From positions 1-52,110 of the forward strand of contig CAYYVQ010000015.1 of NCBI GenBank assembly GCA_964475205.1: a stretch of 52,110 nucleotides of DNA. Reading direction: 5' to 3'. The notes beneath the pieces are model-generated. The model ran no database searches, was not told where the DNA came from, and saw only the letters and a program-made list of their open reading frames with translations. Shown here in pieces: positions 24,169 to 33,143 of this stretch. A program made the translations under genes and the position numbers. Each line of letters opens with the position of its first letter. The first letter of the stretch is position 1. The stretch is from CAYSRM01 sp964475205 (GTDB lineage Bacteria > Verrucomicrobiota > Kiritimatiellia > UBA8416 > CAYSRM01).

Positions 24169-27162
24169 TCAATCTCCCGCTCCGACGATTATATTGACCG
24201 GCAGACGGAAGGATCTGAAACCGCCCGACTCGGTCTTGCTTCGAAAACCTATGCGCATACCGGATCCCGTCCGCTCATAGATCCCCATATCGACAATCAG
24301 CCGCCCTGGAGGCGTATTCTCTGGAATACGCAGCCGTCGCTCTTCGACAAAGACCTCGTCAAAGGGCTGAGGATTTGTCTCGGCGCCCCGCAAAAGAACA
24401 TGATCATCCTGAAAGAGCAACTCGCCGTCCGCCTTGAAATGTACAAAAACCGCCAGCATTTCGGGATCGATCTCCTCCGGGACCCGCCAATAGTAGCGCA
24501 GCAAAACGCTCTCTCCAGGCAGGATAGTCGCCGGCTCCAATCCCCATTTCTCATAGGATTTCGCAGAAGGAATTCTGTGAGAATTTCGGGCTAGACTTGC
24601 GCCCAGAAATTCGATTCCGTTCCCGAACTTGACCAGGCAGTCTACGGCTGGCTGACGGCTTTGCTCATACCGGCGCCGGTACTCCCTGGCCTCCGCTGCC
24701 CTGCCGATGTCCTCCAGCAGCATGGCCATCAAAAGCATTCCAGGCTGATAAGAAGGGTATATCTTCAGGGCACGCGCAGTCAGCCGCACGGCCTCTGCCT
24801 CATCGCCCGCGGCCAGCGCATTTTCGGCGGCCCGGCCGTAATGGGCAGCCAGAAGCTTGTCCCCGAGTAGAAGCGGCGAGTATCCGGCCCAGTAGAGGCC
24901 GGGATACCCGGCATAACTCTCCTTCCAATCGCCTTGCTCGAACCAGAAGATATTCCAGCGTCCCAGATCGACTCGGCTCATCTCGATACCCGCCCGCTGC
25001 AGCGCCCGACTGGCCAGTTCAGCATCATGACGGGCAACTATCAAGGCCGTATTCGGCTTCAAGCTGATCCTGCGAGGCAGCCCATCCCTGTAGAGAAGCG
25101 ACTCCACCACTCGGACTGAACCCTCGAATGTGCGCCGTAGACGGTTGGACAGCCACCGGTCCGCATAGACCTCCTCGATATCGCGCTCTTTAAGCATTGC
25201 TTCCAGCCCGGCTTGAGATGTTTCCGTCCTCGCCGAGCCGGCCGGAGCAAATAGCTGCAGCTCGGCCAGCGGGCAGGGATGGGAAGGCGAAGCAAATCCG
25301 ACATCAATCTTCAGCTCATCGGCCCGTTCCACGCCAAGATCAAGCTCAAGGCGATAGGAGTCCCCGCCCCAGAAAAAACGGGGGCCCGACCAGAAATATG
25401 CGGTCACATGCTCGCTCCGCTTGATTTCGCGCCAGTCACCGCCCGCAGCCCTCGCGCTGATACTGATGCGCATTGGAAGATTGTTTGCAGGCAGCCGCAG
25501 TCGAAGCGCCGACAACGTCTGCAGCGAATCCAGTTTAACAAAAAGCGAGGCGCTTCTGTTTCCGGATGCGTTCAAGTCAGGCGCCGTTGCCAGGTCTGCG
25601 TCGGTGAGCAACGCCAGCAGCGGCCGGCCGCGCCCGTCAGTGATGGCGCTGATCCGCCCCGGCGAAATCTCCCGCAGCCTTCGATGCGGCGGCTTAATAT
25701 TGTATTGCAGGCTCAGCCCTTCCATACCTCCGGTCTTTGCGCTTCCACCTGAGGTGTGCAGGAAAGATGAAAAGCCGGCCAGATTGTTCAGCACCGCCGG
25801 ACGCGCGGCATTCTCAATAGCCACGGCGTAGGGCCGGTAGCGCTCGCGCCTCAGGCTGGAGAAAACAAAGCGTTCACCAAGCATGAAATTTAATCCATGG
25901 TTGGCCCATGGAACCTGGTACATGGTGTAGACATGTTCGACGTCTTCAGCCTCAAGAAAATCGGCGAAACGCCCCGCGCGCGCAGCAAAGGCCTCGCACT
26001 GAAGTCTTTCGCGGTAACGCTTGGGCAGCATCGCGGACTGATAGGCAACCAGAACGATCACACCCAGCCAGGCCAGCTTCCACGGAACCCGCCTGGACAA
26101 GAGAGCCGTGGCCGAACCGATGATAACCGCGATCGGAGGCACTATCGGAACCAGGTAGCGCACCGCTGGCGCCAGCGCCAGATGTGAACGGGTAAACAGG
26201 ATCGAGGATATTGCGATGAAGATAATTGCCGCCAGCAGATGGTAGTGGCCGTTGCGCATGCCGCGTCGCGCCAGCTTGTTCAGCAGGTAGCCCAGACAGA
26301 TAGCGGCGGCAGCGATGTAAATCGCCGCTATCAACCAGAAGACAAAGGGATGAATTCGATCAAGATCCAGAAGCTTAATCATGCGGTCGACATAATAAAG
26401 CTTGAGGCCGTGCAGGAAAGACGGTCGCCCGTGAGTCTCGAGCATATCGAAGGTCTGCCAGCCGTTGCGCAGATTCCAGAGCCAGAGCGGAAGGCTGCCT
26501 AAGATGAAAGAAATCCCGGCCCAGAGCAAACGCCAACTGAAAACCTTCAGGCGCAAGACTGCCAGGTAGATGACCGCCAGAGTCAGGAATGCGGAAATTG
26601 TCAGCGGCGACTGGAACCAGCACACGCCCGCCAGAAGGCCCAGCAGCAGATGGTCGCGGAGAGATACGCAACCCTCCGATCTGGCCCTGTTCAGGATGCG
26701 CATTCCCAGCCAGAGAATCAAGGCGTCAAGCAGGGTGATCGCCGCGTAACCGCCGTCGGCCCAGCTCTGGAACTGGAAGTAGAACTCCGGCCCCACAACG
26801 CAGAAGGCCAGCGCCGCCAGGCCTGCCGTCTTGCCGGCCGCATCGCGCCCCCAGAGATAGACCACAGGAAGGAGCAGTATTCCGAACAGCGCGGTGCCCA
26901 TGTTGATCATGAAATCTGTCATCCCGAACAGTCCGCAGAGGACAACACTGGTATAGGGCTCGATCGCCCCCATGTAAGGCATTCCATAGAAGAAAACCGG
27001 AAGTTCGCGCCCCTCAAGGATGTGCTTGACCATCAGACAGATTATGCCGTGGTCGGCCGTATGCGCCTTCGCGAAACACCACGCTCCGAAAATCCGCATC
27101 GCAGCTCCGGCAGCGATCAGAGCAAAAGCGGCATACGCACTTCTATTGTCTTTTAATTTCAA
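24169..27162 (-). CDS. Large GT-C-type membrane protein with TPR and beta domains
   Basis: This protein of about 997 residues begins with a dozen or so membrane helices. The first outer loop has HTADHGIICLMVKHILEGRE, an acidic loop typical of GT-C enzymes. The long soluble part includes a beta-rich region around 530-650, a TPR-like helical stretch near 790-850 (AENALAAGDEAEAVRLTARA) and a C-terminal beta domain. The last holds a repeat-derived insert NSHRIPSAKSYEKWG. The start is TTG at 27162 with AAGGAG six bases upstream, overlapping the GT4 gene's end by 20 bp. Function is probably sugar transfer from a lipid carrier outside the membrane; this is inferred from fold only. Confidence 0.65.
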   Translation of the reverse strand: MKLKDNRSAYAAFALIAAGAAMRIFGAWCFAKAHTADHGIICLMVKHILEGRELPVFFYGMPYMGAIEPYTSVVLCGLFGMTDFMINMGTALFGILLLPVVYLWGRDAAGKTAGLAALAFCVVGPEFYFQFQSWADGGYAAITLLDALILWLGMRILNRARSEGCVSLRDHLLLGLLAGVCWFQSPLTISAFLTLAVIYLAVLRLKVFSWRLLWAGISFILGSLPLWLWNLRNGWQTFDMLETHGRPSFLHGLKLYYVDRMIKLLDLDRIHPFVFWLIAAIYIAAAAICLGYLLNKLARRGMRNGHYHLLAAIIFIAISSILFTRSHLALAPAVRYLVPIVPPIAVIIGSATALLSRRVPWKLAWLGVIVLVAYQSAMLPKRYRERLQCEAFAARAGRFADFLEAEDVEHVYTMYQVPWANHGLNFMLGERFVFSSLRRERYRPYAVAIENAARPAVLNNLAGFSSFLHTSGGSAKTGGMEGLSLQYNIKPPHRRLREISPGRISAITDGRGRPLLALLTDADLATAPDLNASGNRSASLFVKLDSLQTLSALRLRLPANNLPMRISISARAAGGDWREIKRSEHVTAYFWSGPRFFWGGDSYRLELDLGVERADELKIDVGFASPSHPCPLAELQLFAPAGSARTETSQAGLEAMLKERDIEEVYADRWLSNRLRRTFEGSVRVVESLLYRDGLPRRISLKPNTALIVARHDAELASRALQRAGIEMSRVDLGRWNIFWFEQGDWKESYAGYPGLYWAGYSPLLLGDKLLAAHYGRAAENALAAGDEAEAVRLTARALKIYPSYQPGMLLMAMLLEDIGRAAEAREYRRRYEQSRQPAVDCLVKFGNGIEFLGASLARNSHRIPSAKSYEKWGLEPATILPGESVLLRYYWRVPEEIDPEMLAVFVHFKADGELLFQDDHVLLRGAETNPQPFDEVFVEERRLRIPENTPPGRLIVDMGIYERTGSGMRIGFRSKTESGGFRSFRLPVNIIVGAGD
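24542..24592 (-). repeat. In-frame protein-coding palindromic element, copy 2
   Basis: This is the same palindromic element as at 23532-23583, in the same orientation and the same reading frame, giving ARNSHRIPSAKSYEKWG. The central TTCGCAGAAGGAATTCTGTG is identical in both copies. Confidence 0.85.
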
Positions 27163-28399
27163 GCCCGGCTCCTTTTTTCAATGAATCAAACAGCTCAGCA
27201 TATCGCGCGTCTATGAACTCCTGCGCAAATCTGCCGCCAACCGTCGTCCTCGCTCTGCTTCCAAGAAATTCTCTCAGAGCCGGATCATCGTAAAGCTCCT
27301 GAATGCGTCTGCTGAATTCTTCCGGATCCCCGGCCGGGACAACCAGTCCGTTGACACCGTCTTCAAGATAGTCAGCGATCCCGCCGGTATCCGTCGAAAC
27401 TACCGGAAGTCCGCAGCTCATAGCCTCAATCAACGATATTCCAAATGCCTCGTCCTCTGTGGGAAAAAGAAAACAGTCAGCGAGCCGCAGGTACTCGGCA
27501 ACATTCTCCACCGCCCCGGAAAATTCGACCCTGTCGGCTATCCCTGCCTGGTTCACCCTTTTCTTGAGTTCTTCTTCACAATTGTGGATATCGTTGCCCC
27601 CATCACCCACAAGCAGCAGATAAGCCTGGGACACATTCCGGGAAAAGGCCGTAAAAGCGTCGATCAGGGCAATTAAGCCCTTGTAGCGAACAAGCCTGCC
27701 AGTGTATTCGATGACAAAAGCGTCAGGAGGAACGCAAAGCTTTCTTCGCAAAAATTGTTTTTCATCAGGCTCTGCCGGCCGGAAAAGTTCGGCGTCAACC
27801 CCGTTGGGTATATCGGCGATGCGCTCGGGCTCGATCCCAGCCTCAAGTAGTTCACGGCGCATCGGCGAAGAGATGGCCACATACCTGTCGGCTTTTTTTA
27901 AAATAGCCCTGCGCATTCTCAGGAAAAGCGAAAACATAAACTTGAAGGCCGGCGACTTCCGCGCCAGGCCGGATTTAAAGAAATCGCCCGACATCTCACC
28001 CCGGCTTACAGCGCGAAAAACCGTCTTCTTCCCCAAAAGACCGGCCGCGATAACAGCAGAGATTCCGATAACTCTGAAACCCGGGACATAAATGATTTCG
28101 TACTTTCTCCGCAAAACTATCAAGGTCTTCAGGGCAGCAGGCAGCATCCGCCACTTTTTAGAGGAACCCAGTCCAGTTGGACTTATGCGGCGAACCTGGA
28201 CTCCATCAATCAACTCAATCTCAGCATCTTCCGGCGCAACCCGCCTGGTCACAACCATGCATTCAAAGCCGCGCATTCTCAATCCGGCCACCATGGCCCG
28301 AATCTGGGTCGGAGTCCCCCCCCGCTGCGGCAGATAGCTCTCGGACAAGATGCATATGCTGCCCCTGCCGAGGGATGTATTGCTGGATTCAGTATTCAT
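27143..28399 (-). CDS. GT4 family glycosyltransferase
   Basis: This GT-B enzyme has about 418 residues. It has the opening ICILSESYLPQRGGTPTQIR, the middle IPNGVDAELFRP and EYTGRLVRYKGLIALIDAF, and the E-x7-E donor motif in DEAFGISLIEAMSCGLPVV. ATG at 28399 is chosen; a TTG frame to 28432 adds nothing conserved. It is the first gene of a minus-strand trio with the GT-C protein and acyltransferase, with overlap or 1-bp spacing at each junction, so the three are likely co-translated. Confidence 0.87.
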   Translation of the reverse strand: MNTESSNTSLGRGSICILSESYLPQRGGTPTQIRAMVAGLRMRGFECMVVTRRVAPEDAEIELIDGVQVRRISPTGLGSSKKWRMLPAALKTLIVLRRKYEIIYVPGFRVIGISAVIAAGLLGKKTVFRAVSRGEMSGDFFKSGLARKSPAFKFMFSLFLRMRRAILKKADRYVAISSPMRRELLEAGIEPERIADIPNGVDAELFRPAEPDEKQFLRRKLCVPPDAFVIEYTGRLVRYKGLIALIDAFTAFSRNVSQAYLLLVGDGGNDIHNCEEELKKRVNQAGIADRVEFSGAVENVAEYLRLADCFLFPTEDEAFGISLIEAMSCGLPVVSTDTGGIADYLEDGVNGLVVPAGDPEEFSRRIQELYDDPALREFLGSRARTTVGGRFAQEFIDARYAELFDSLKKGAGLEIKRQ

Positions 28400-28707
28400 A
28401 TTGAAACATTCTTGGCTTTCAATCGGCCTCAAAATTATTCTATAAAGACACAGGAAAGCAAGTAATTAGCCCGAATATCTTATTAATGAACTTCGTTCGC
28501 GCAAGCTCCAAGGTTGCGGCTGATCAAGAGCTTGACACAGGCAGGCGAACGAAAGCGCGTTGCCGCGCGAAGCATGGCCGCCAAGGCGAAAGAACAAGCC
28601 GAAGCCGGATTCAAGGGACAGTCCTTGAGATATCGCCCCATGTATGCCGGCAGCAGATTGTTGGTTAATCAGCCAGGCTGGAAGCAAAAACAGAACGGTT
28701 TCTAAAC
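28400..28707. other. Divergent intergenic region, 308 bp
   Basis: This lies between the GT4 gene (minus) and a GT-C-like gene (plus). It holds a possible remnant of the palindromic element near 28469 (AGCCCGAATATC) and a leader that resembles the one at 32991-33109. A small plus-strand open frame at 28514-28705 is not supported. Confidence 0.5.
28539..28673 (+). promoter_or_regulatory. Leader element A, possible cis-regulatory RNA
   Basis: This stretch resembles 32991-33109. Both have the hairpin GCGCG-TTGY-CGCGC (here 28555-28568), then AAGGGAMAGTC-like and TTGARAT-like strings and GGCAGAT-like sequence. Both end in AGC exactly 35 nt before the start of the next gene. The alignment has gaps and was made by eye. 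Confidence 0.4.
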
Positions 28708-31224
28708 TTGAGCAAAATACGAATAGTTATATACACCCTTATCGTCTCGGGTCTGGTCTGGTTGGATTTTTCATGGCCGCTGCTCCGCTTCTACAGCAGT
28801 GGTCTGCCCGCATCATCAACAAATATCGAAAAATACGGGTCGCGTTTTATGGTCAACGGCGACCATCTTCAGCTTCACTACTTCTACCGGCTTTTTTCAG
28901 ACATGGCCATAGGTCAAACGCCCTGGTTCCACAACCTCTATGAATTCAACACCGGCAACGACGCCGAGCGCTACAGCCGAGGCAACTACAACATCCCATT
29001 CTCCCTTGTCTATGTGTTCTGGGATATCCTCGGGAGCCCGGCCTTTGCGTGGAATATGCTTGCCTTCACGACCATCTGGCTGACCCTGCTCGCCACCTGG
29101 GCGCTATTGCGGCGATATACCGGAGAGCCATGCGCCTTTGTCGGCGCGCTGATCTCGATAACCCTGCCCTACCGATACATCGCGCTCTTCGGCGGCAGTC
29201 CGCTGGGACACGCCATGCTCTGGCCGCCGCTTATAGTCCTCGGGCTCGACCTGGCCGTACGCGATCTATCCTTCAAGGGCGGACTGCTTGCCGCGCTGGT
29301 CCTGCTTAGCGCCTACTACAACGACACGCGCGTCTTCCTCTTCAGCGTCCTCAGCGCCCCCATCTGGTGTCTTCTTGCCCTGATGCGGCGCGGATCGGAC
29401 TGGCGCACAGCCGAATACGGGCGCAGGCTTATCCCGCGACTCCTGCCATTCGCCGGGGTGGTGATTGGACTGGCGCTGGCCGGCATGAAAGTGAAGGCCG
29501 ATAAATTTTCGAAGACAGCCCTGGCCGGGGGGCGCGAGATCAGGGAGGTCGCCCAGTTCTCGCCGGAGCCGCGCGGCTTGATCGAATGGTTCACCTTCGG
29601 CAAGGAGGCACATGCCTTTATCGGCGTAGTTATTCCGCTGATCCTTCTGGCCGGACTGCTCGCCGCGCTGCTCCGCATTCGCCGGCATCGCCAGGCCGGC
29701 GAGTTAAGGAATTTGCTCAGCCTGCTGCTTCTGGTCGGGCTGGCCACCGGAATAGCCATGCTGGCGCTTGGCCCGAACGGGCCATGGGACGGATTCCTCT
29801 ACATGCAGGCGCGCCGCTTCCTGCCGGCCTACGACCTGATGAGGATGACAGCCCAGGTATACTCGATCCTGCCGACTACTCTAGCCCTCGCAGCGGCGCT
29901 GGCGCTCGGCGCGATTACCAGGGGCCTCGTTGGCGGGAAACGTCAGGTTTGGCTGGCGGCCGCGCTCGGGGCGCTCTTCGTTGTAGAACACGACCTGCAG
30001 GTACGCACTACCGTCTGCCGCCTGCCGGACCAGCAGGGCGCCTACGGCGCAGTCGCTGAGCATGCAGCGAGGCTGGACCGGACGCCGCGGGCCATGATCC
30101 TGCCGATCTGGCCGGGTGACTCCTCCTGGAGCGCGATCTACATGCACTACGCCATACTGTATCGCATCCGCATAATCAACGGGTACTCACCACAGGTCAG
30201 GACCGACTACATAGATGATATCTTCAGCCGACTCGGACGCTCGAACATCGCGGTTTTGCCCGACGAGAATCTGGACTTTCTGCAGGAACGCGGAATCAAT
30301 TATATAATTCTGCACGAAGACGCCTTTCCAGAGCAGGTCAGCCCTTTCCCGGTCGCATTCACCCTCAAACGGCTATTCAACCATCCGCGCCTTGAATTCC
30401 TCGCCCGCGACGGCAGTATCTGGTCCTTTCGCATTATGAGAGCGCCAAAACCAGGCACGGAGCTTAAAGCGGACTGGAAACTTTTTTTCCCATCCCTGCA
30501 CTGGGAGCTGGAGCAGTCGCGCTTGGTCGGCGAGGACTACGGCAAAGAGATCTCCGCCAGCGGCGGTCTCTTCGCGCGGCTGGATTCGGATGACAAAATT
30601 TCGCCGAGGCCGTTTAAACCCTGGGGGGCGCCAAACCCGGCCCTGCTTGTCCGGCTGCGCGGCCGGGGAATCCTGAATGTTTTTGGAAAGCGCCGTGAGA
30701 TAAACTCTAAAGTCTGGAAGTGGGAACGCATAGAAGTCCCAGAGATTGAAATATCAGAACTCTGTAAACCGGAATTTAAAGTTGTCGGCGGGACGATCGA
30801 CCTCGACGCCATGCTTTACATAAGCGGCTCCTGGCCCGAACTGGCTCAGGGTGAATCCATCCAAATACCGGCCGCGCTTTTCTTTCATGCCGGTTGCCTC
30901 GACTTTGAGACCGGAAACGTGCTGTTAAGGAGCGACTACGAGCCCGACGGCCCGATACTCTACGGTCCCAATCTTCCTCTCCCCCGGGGGAAGTACAAAC
31001 TGAAAATCGACTTCAAGTCTCCTGTGCCCCCCGGCAAACAGCTCGGACGGCTGCGCGCCCGCATTCGCGGCAAAAACTATAATGAAACTCCGGTAGTCTC
31101 AGGACTGTCGCCGGCAGTATTAAGCTTCGAATATCCCGAAAACCTCCCGTTTCGCTGCGAATTTTATTTCAACCGCAATGCCGACACCACTGTCCGCTCC
31201 ATTACAATCACCAGGACAGAATAA
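28708..31224 (+). CDS. GT-C-like membrane protein with C-terminal soluble domain
   Basis: This protein of about 838 residues has about twelve helices in the first ~440 residues and then a soluble part of nearly 400. The first outer loop has MVNGDHLQLHYFYRLF, again an acidic loop near the N-terminus. Around 510-570 a segment (INGYSPQVRTDYIDDIF ... RGINYIILHED) resembles the periplasmic domains of other large bacterial membrane glycosyltransferase-like proteins. The start is TTG at 28708, required to keep the first helix; there is no strong binding site. Specific function is unknown. Confidence 0.62.
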   Translation: MSKIRIVIYTLIVSGLVWLDFSWPLLRFYSSGLPASSTNIEKYGSRFMVNGDHLQLHYFYRLFSDMAIGQTPWFHNLYEFNTGNDAERYSRGNYNIPFSLVYVFWDILGSPAFAWNMLAFTTIWLTLLATWALLRRYTGEPCAFVGALISITLPYRYIALFGGSPLGHAMLWPPLIVLGLDLAVRDLSFKGGLLAALVLLSAYYNDTRVFLFSVLSAPIWCLLALMRRGSDWRTAEYGRRLIPRLLPFAGVVIGLALAGMKVKADKFSKTALAGGREIREVAQFSPEPRGLIEWFTFGKEAHAFIGVVIPLILLAGLLAALLRIRRHRQAGELRNLLSLLLLVGLATGIAMLALGPNGPWDGFLYMQARRFLPAYDLMRMTAQVYSILPTTLALAAALALGAITRGLVGGKRQVWLAAALGALFVVEHDLQVRTTVCRLPDQQGAYGAVAEHAARLDRTPRAMILPIWPGDSSWSAIYMHYAILYRIRIINGYSPQVRTDYIDDIFSRLGRSNIAVLPDENLDFLQERGINYIILHEDAFPEQVSPFPVAFTLKRLFNHPRLEFLARDGSIWSFRIMRAPKPGTELKADWKLFFPSLHWELEQSRLVGEDYGKEISASGGLFARLDSDDKISPRPFKPWGAPNPALLVRLRGRGILNVFGKRREINSKVWKWERIEVPEIEISELCKPEFKVVGGTIDLDAMLYISGSWPELAQGESIQIPAALFFHAGCLDFETGNVLLRSDYEPDGPILYGPNLPLPRGKYKLKIDFKSPVPPGKQLGRLRARIRGKNYNETPVVSGLSPAVLSFEYPENLPFRCEFYFNRNADTTVRSITITRTE

Positions 31225-31243
31225 CAAGAGCAATACACCGGGC

Positions 31244-32713
31244 TCAGTTCCCAAAAACTTCACCAGGTCGCAGGGCGCTTATGAGCTGTCGGAAGTGCTT
31301 TATATCTATTACTCGCAATGCCCAGAGCAACAGCAATTGCCCGCCGGTAATGGCTCCGAACCAGATCAGTCCGGCCGGCAGACCAGGCATGTTGAGATAA
31401 AGCGGAATACACGCAGAGCCTACTGCGGCAACCAGTATCATTTTGCCGAGTATGTCGAAGAAAAGACGCCTGTAGTGGATAATAAAAACTCCGCCGTAGG
31501 CCAGGTAGCCGCCAACAGTGCCCCAGGAAGCGCCAAGGGCGCCCCACCTGGGCACAAGCAGAACAAAAAGGGTGATCATAATCACCAATCCAATCGCTGT
31601 AGAGATCATGTTGGCTCCGGGTTCCTTCTCCACAACAGCGATATTGCTGCCGACATGCGCAACTATAAGCGGCAGGATTGCGATGGACATGATCAACGCG
31701 TTGTCGTAGGCCCCGCTGAAACCTTCGCCAAGCAGACTGAGAACCGGGCGTCCGAAAGAGGCCAGCGCGTTGACCGCCAGGAGGCCAAGCAATGCGCAGT
31801 ATGTCAGAGCAATCGACAGCCAGTCGCGAATCTTCGCGTGTTGCTCATTGATATGCAGTTTCGTCAGCGAAGGCACCAGCGTTATTAAAAAAATCGCAAA
31901 AAAAGAGACAGTAAGCAACAAGAACTGGTTGGCAATGTCAAAGTGAGCAACCTGGCGGTAGACCTGAGAACCGCCCCGTTCAGACAGGGCGGTTATCAAG
32001 ACATTGCCGGAGCGTTGCAGGAGCCCCAGCAAAAAGATCGGCGCGTAGAAAAACATCCCGAACCTTATATAGGGAAGAAAATCGGAAAAACGCGGCCGCT
32101 GCCAGCTTGAAAAAAGATGGTCTCGGGCCCAGTAGGCCGCCAGGCAGGCCAGCGTCAGCTCGTTCAGCACAAAGGCCCACAGCGCTCCATCAAGGCCATA
32201 TAAAAGGTAAAGTCCAACAACAAAGACAAAACGGCAGATACTACGCGCCAGAGCGCAAAAAGAGAAACGTCCTATCTCGTTGCGCCCATAAAGGAATGAA
32301 AACAGTGTGCCCTGGATCTTTCCAAGCGCCAGTATCAAAACCAGTATGACTATCCAGCGGCGCGGAAAATCATCACCCCGGAAAAGCAGGACCAGGCCCG
32401 ATGCAAGAGCCGCGATGATGAGAGTGATGATCAAGCCGTAGTATAGCATGCCGTGCAGAAAATGGCTGGATCGCTCATGTTCGTCTGGTCCATGCTCTGG
32501 AAGAAAACGTCCGAAAATCTGCAGATTCCCCAATCCTGTAAAGCTCTCAGACATCATATAGATCGAAAGAAAAACGGCGAACCGCCCATATACAAGATCG
32601 CCCATTAAACGTGGCACAACCAGCAGCGAAGCAAGCAAAAAAGGATAGCGCAGCACTCGCCATAGCACCCCCCACGACATAGTCTTGATCATGTGATTGG
32701 AATCAGAATTCAT
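31244..32713 (-). CDS. Wzx-like polysaccharide flippase
   Basis: This protein of about 489 residues has some twelve to fourteen helices and the overall pattern of the MOP exporter superfamily. The N-terminal SWGVLWRVLRYPFLLASLLV and the following VPRLMGDLVYGRFAVFLSIY are typical of O-antigen or polysaccharide flippases. It probably moves an undecaprenol-linked glycan across the inner membrane. ATG at 32713 is chosen; ATG at 32692 is possible. Its 3' end faces the GT-C-like gene 19 bp away. Confidence 0.83.
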   Translation of the reverse strand: MNSDSNHMIKTMSWGVLWRVLRYPFLLASLLVVPRLMGDLVYGRFAVFLSIYMMSESFTGLGNLQIFGRFLPEHGPDEHERSSHFLHGMLYYGLIITLIIAALASGLVLLFRGDDFPRRWIVILVLILALGKIQGTLFSFLYGRNEIGRFSFCALARSICRFVFVVGLYLLYGLDGALWAFVLNELTLACLAAYWARDHLFSSWQRPRFSDFLPYIRFGMFFYAPIFLLGLLQRSGNVLITALSERGGSQVYRQVAHFDIANQFLLLTVSFFAIFLITLVPSLTKLHINEQHAKIRDWLSIALTYCALLGLLAVNALASFGRPVLSLLGEGFSGAYDNALIMSIAILPLIVAHVGSNIAVVEKEPGANMISTAIGLVIMITLFVLLVPRWGALGASWGTVGGYLAYGGVFIIHYRRLFFDILGKMILVAAVGSACIPLYLNMPGLPAGLIWFGAITGGQLLLLWALRVIDIKHFRQLISALRPGEVFGN

Positions 32714-32825
32714 GGACACGATAAATACACGTCGCCGCCCGCACTTGTCAAGCGCCGCCCGCACCGCATCAACGCCGGTCCAGAGCCGTCGCAACCTGAA
32801 TGCCTGAACCTGGGCGCCGCACTAC

Positions 32826-32864
32826 CCCGCATATTTCACAAAATTCCGTGAGATATGCGGGCTA
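32826..32864. repeat. Short intergenic palindromic element
   Basis: CCCGCATATTTCAC and GTGAGATATGCGGG form near-perfect arms (one G-T mismatch) around AAAATTCC. The arms match those of the in-frame elements at 23532-23583 and 24542-24592, but the middle is shorter. This appears to be a non-coding member of the same family. Confidence 0.78.
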
Positions 32865-32990
32865 AACTGCCGAATTCAGTTTTAATTTGCTTGATTTTAT
32901 TGCAACCTAAAGACATCTTTAAACGACCCTTCGTCGGGGCTTGCCTGCCTGGAGCAGAAATGAGAGCATGTTGCCTGCTTAAAGGGTTTG

Positions 32991-33109
32991 GGCAGGAAGG
33001 CGCGTTGTCGCGCATAAAGCGGGTTCGCACCGGCTGAAAACACGTCAAAGGGAAGTCTCATTGAAATGTCCAGCCATGCGCGCCTGCGGCAGATAATTTG
33101 TGAATAAGC
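32991..33109 (+). promoter_or_regulatory. Leader element B, possible cis-regulatory RNA
   Basis: This resembles 28539-28673. The stem-loop GCGCG-TTGT-CGCGC is at 33000-33013. The element ends 35 nt before the ATG at 33144, as in leader A. The protein frames are not conserved between the two, which argues for an RNA or DNA role if the similarity is real. Confidence 0.4.
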
Positions 33110-33143
33110 GGAGCTGACGCATATTTAAACAAAACATGGAGCA

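Larger units (their letters stand above)
32714..33143. other. Divergent intergenic region, 430 bp
   Basis: No gene is supported between the flippase (minus) and a methyltransferase (plus). It holds a short palindromic element at 32826-32864 and a leader-like element at 32991-33109. Confidence 0.5.

Noticed and set aside
28514..28705. Plus-strand 63-codon open frame before the GT-C gene
   Set aside because: The similar region at 32991-33109 has stop codons in the matching frame, so coding is not conserved. Treated as a possible leader element instead.
33009..33025. GGTTCGCACC resembling a tRNA T-loop
   Set aside because: No acceptor, D or anticodon stem can be formed around it.
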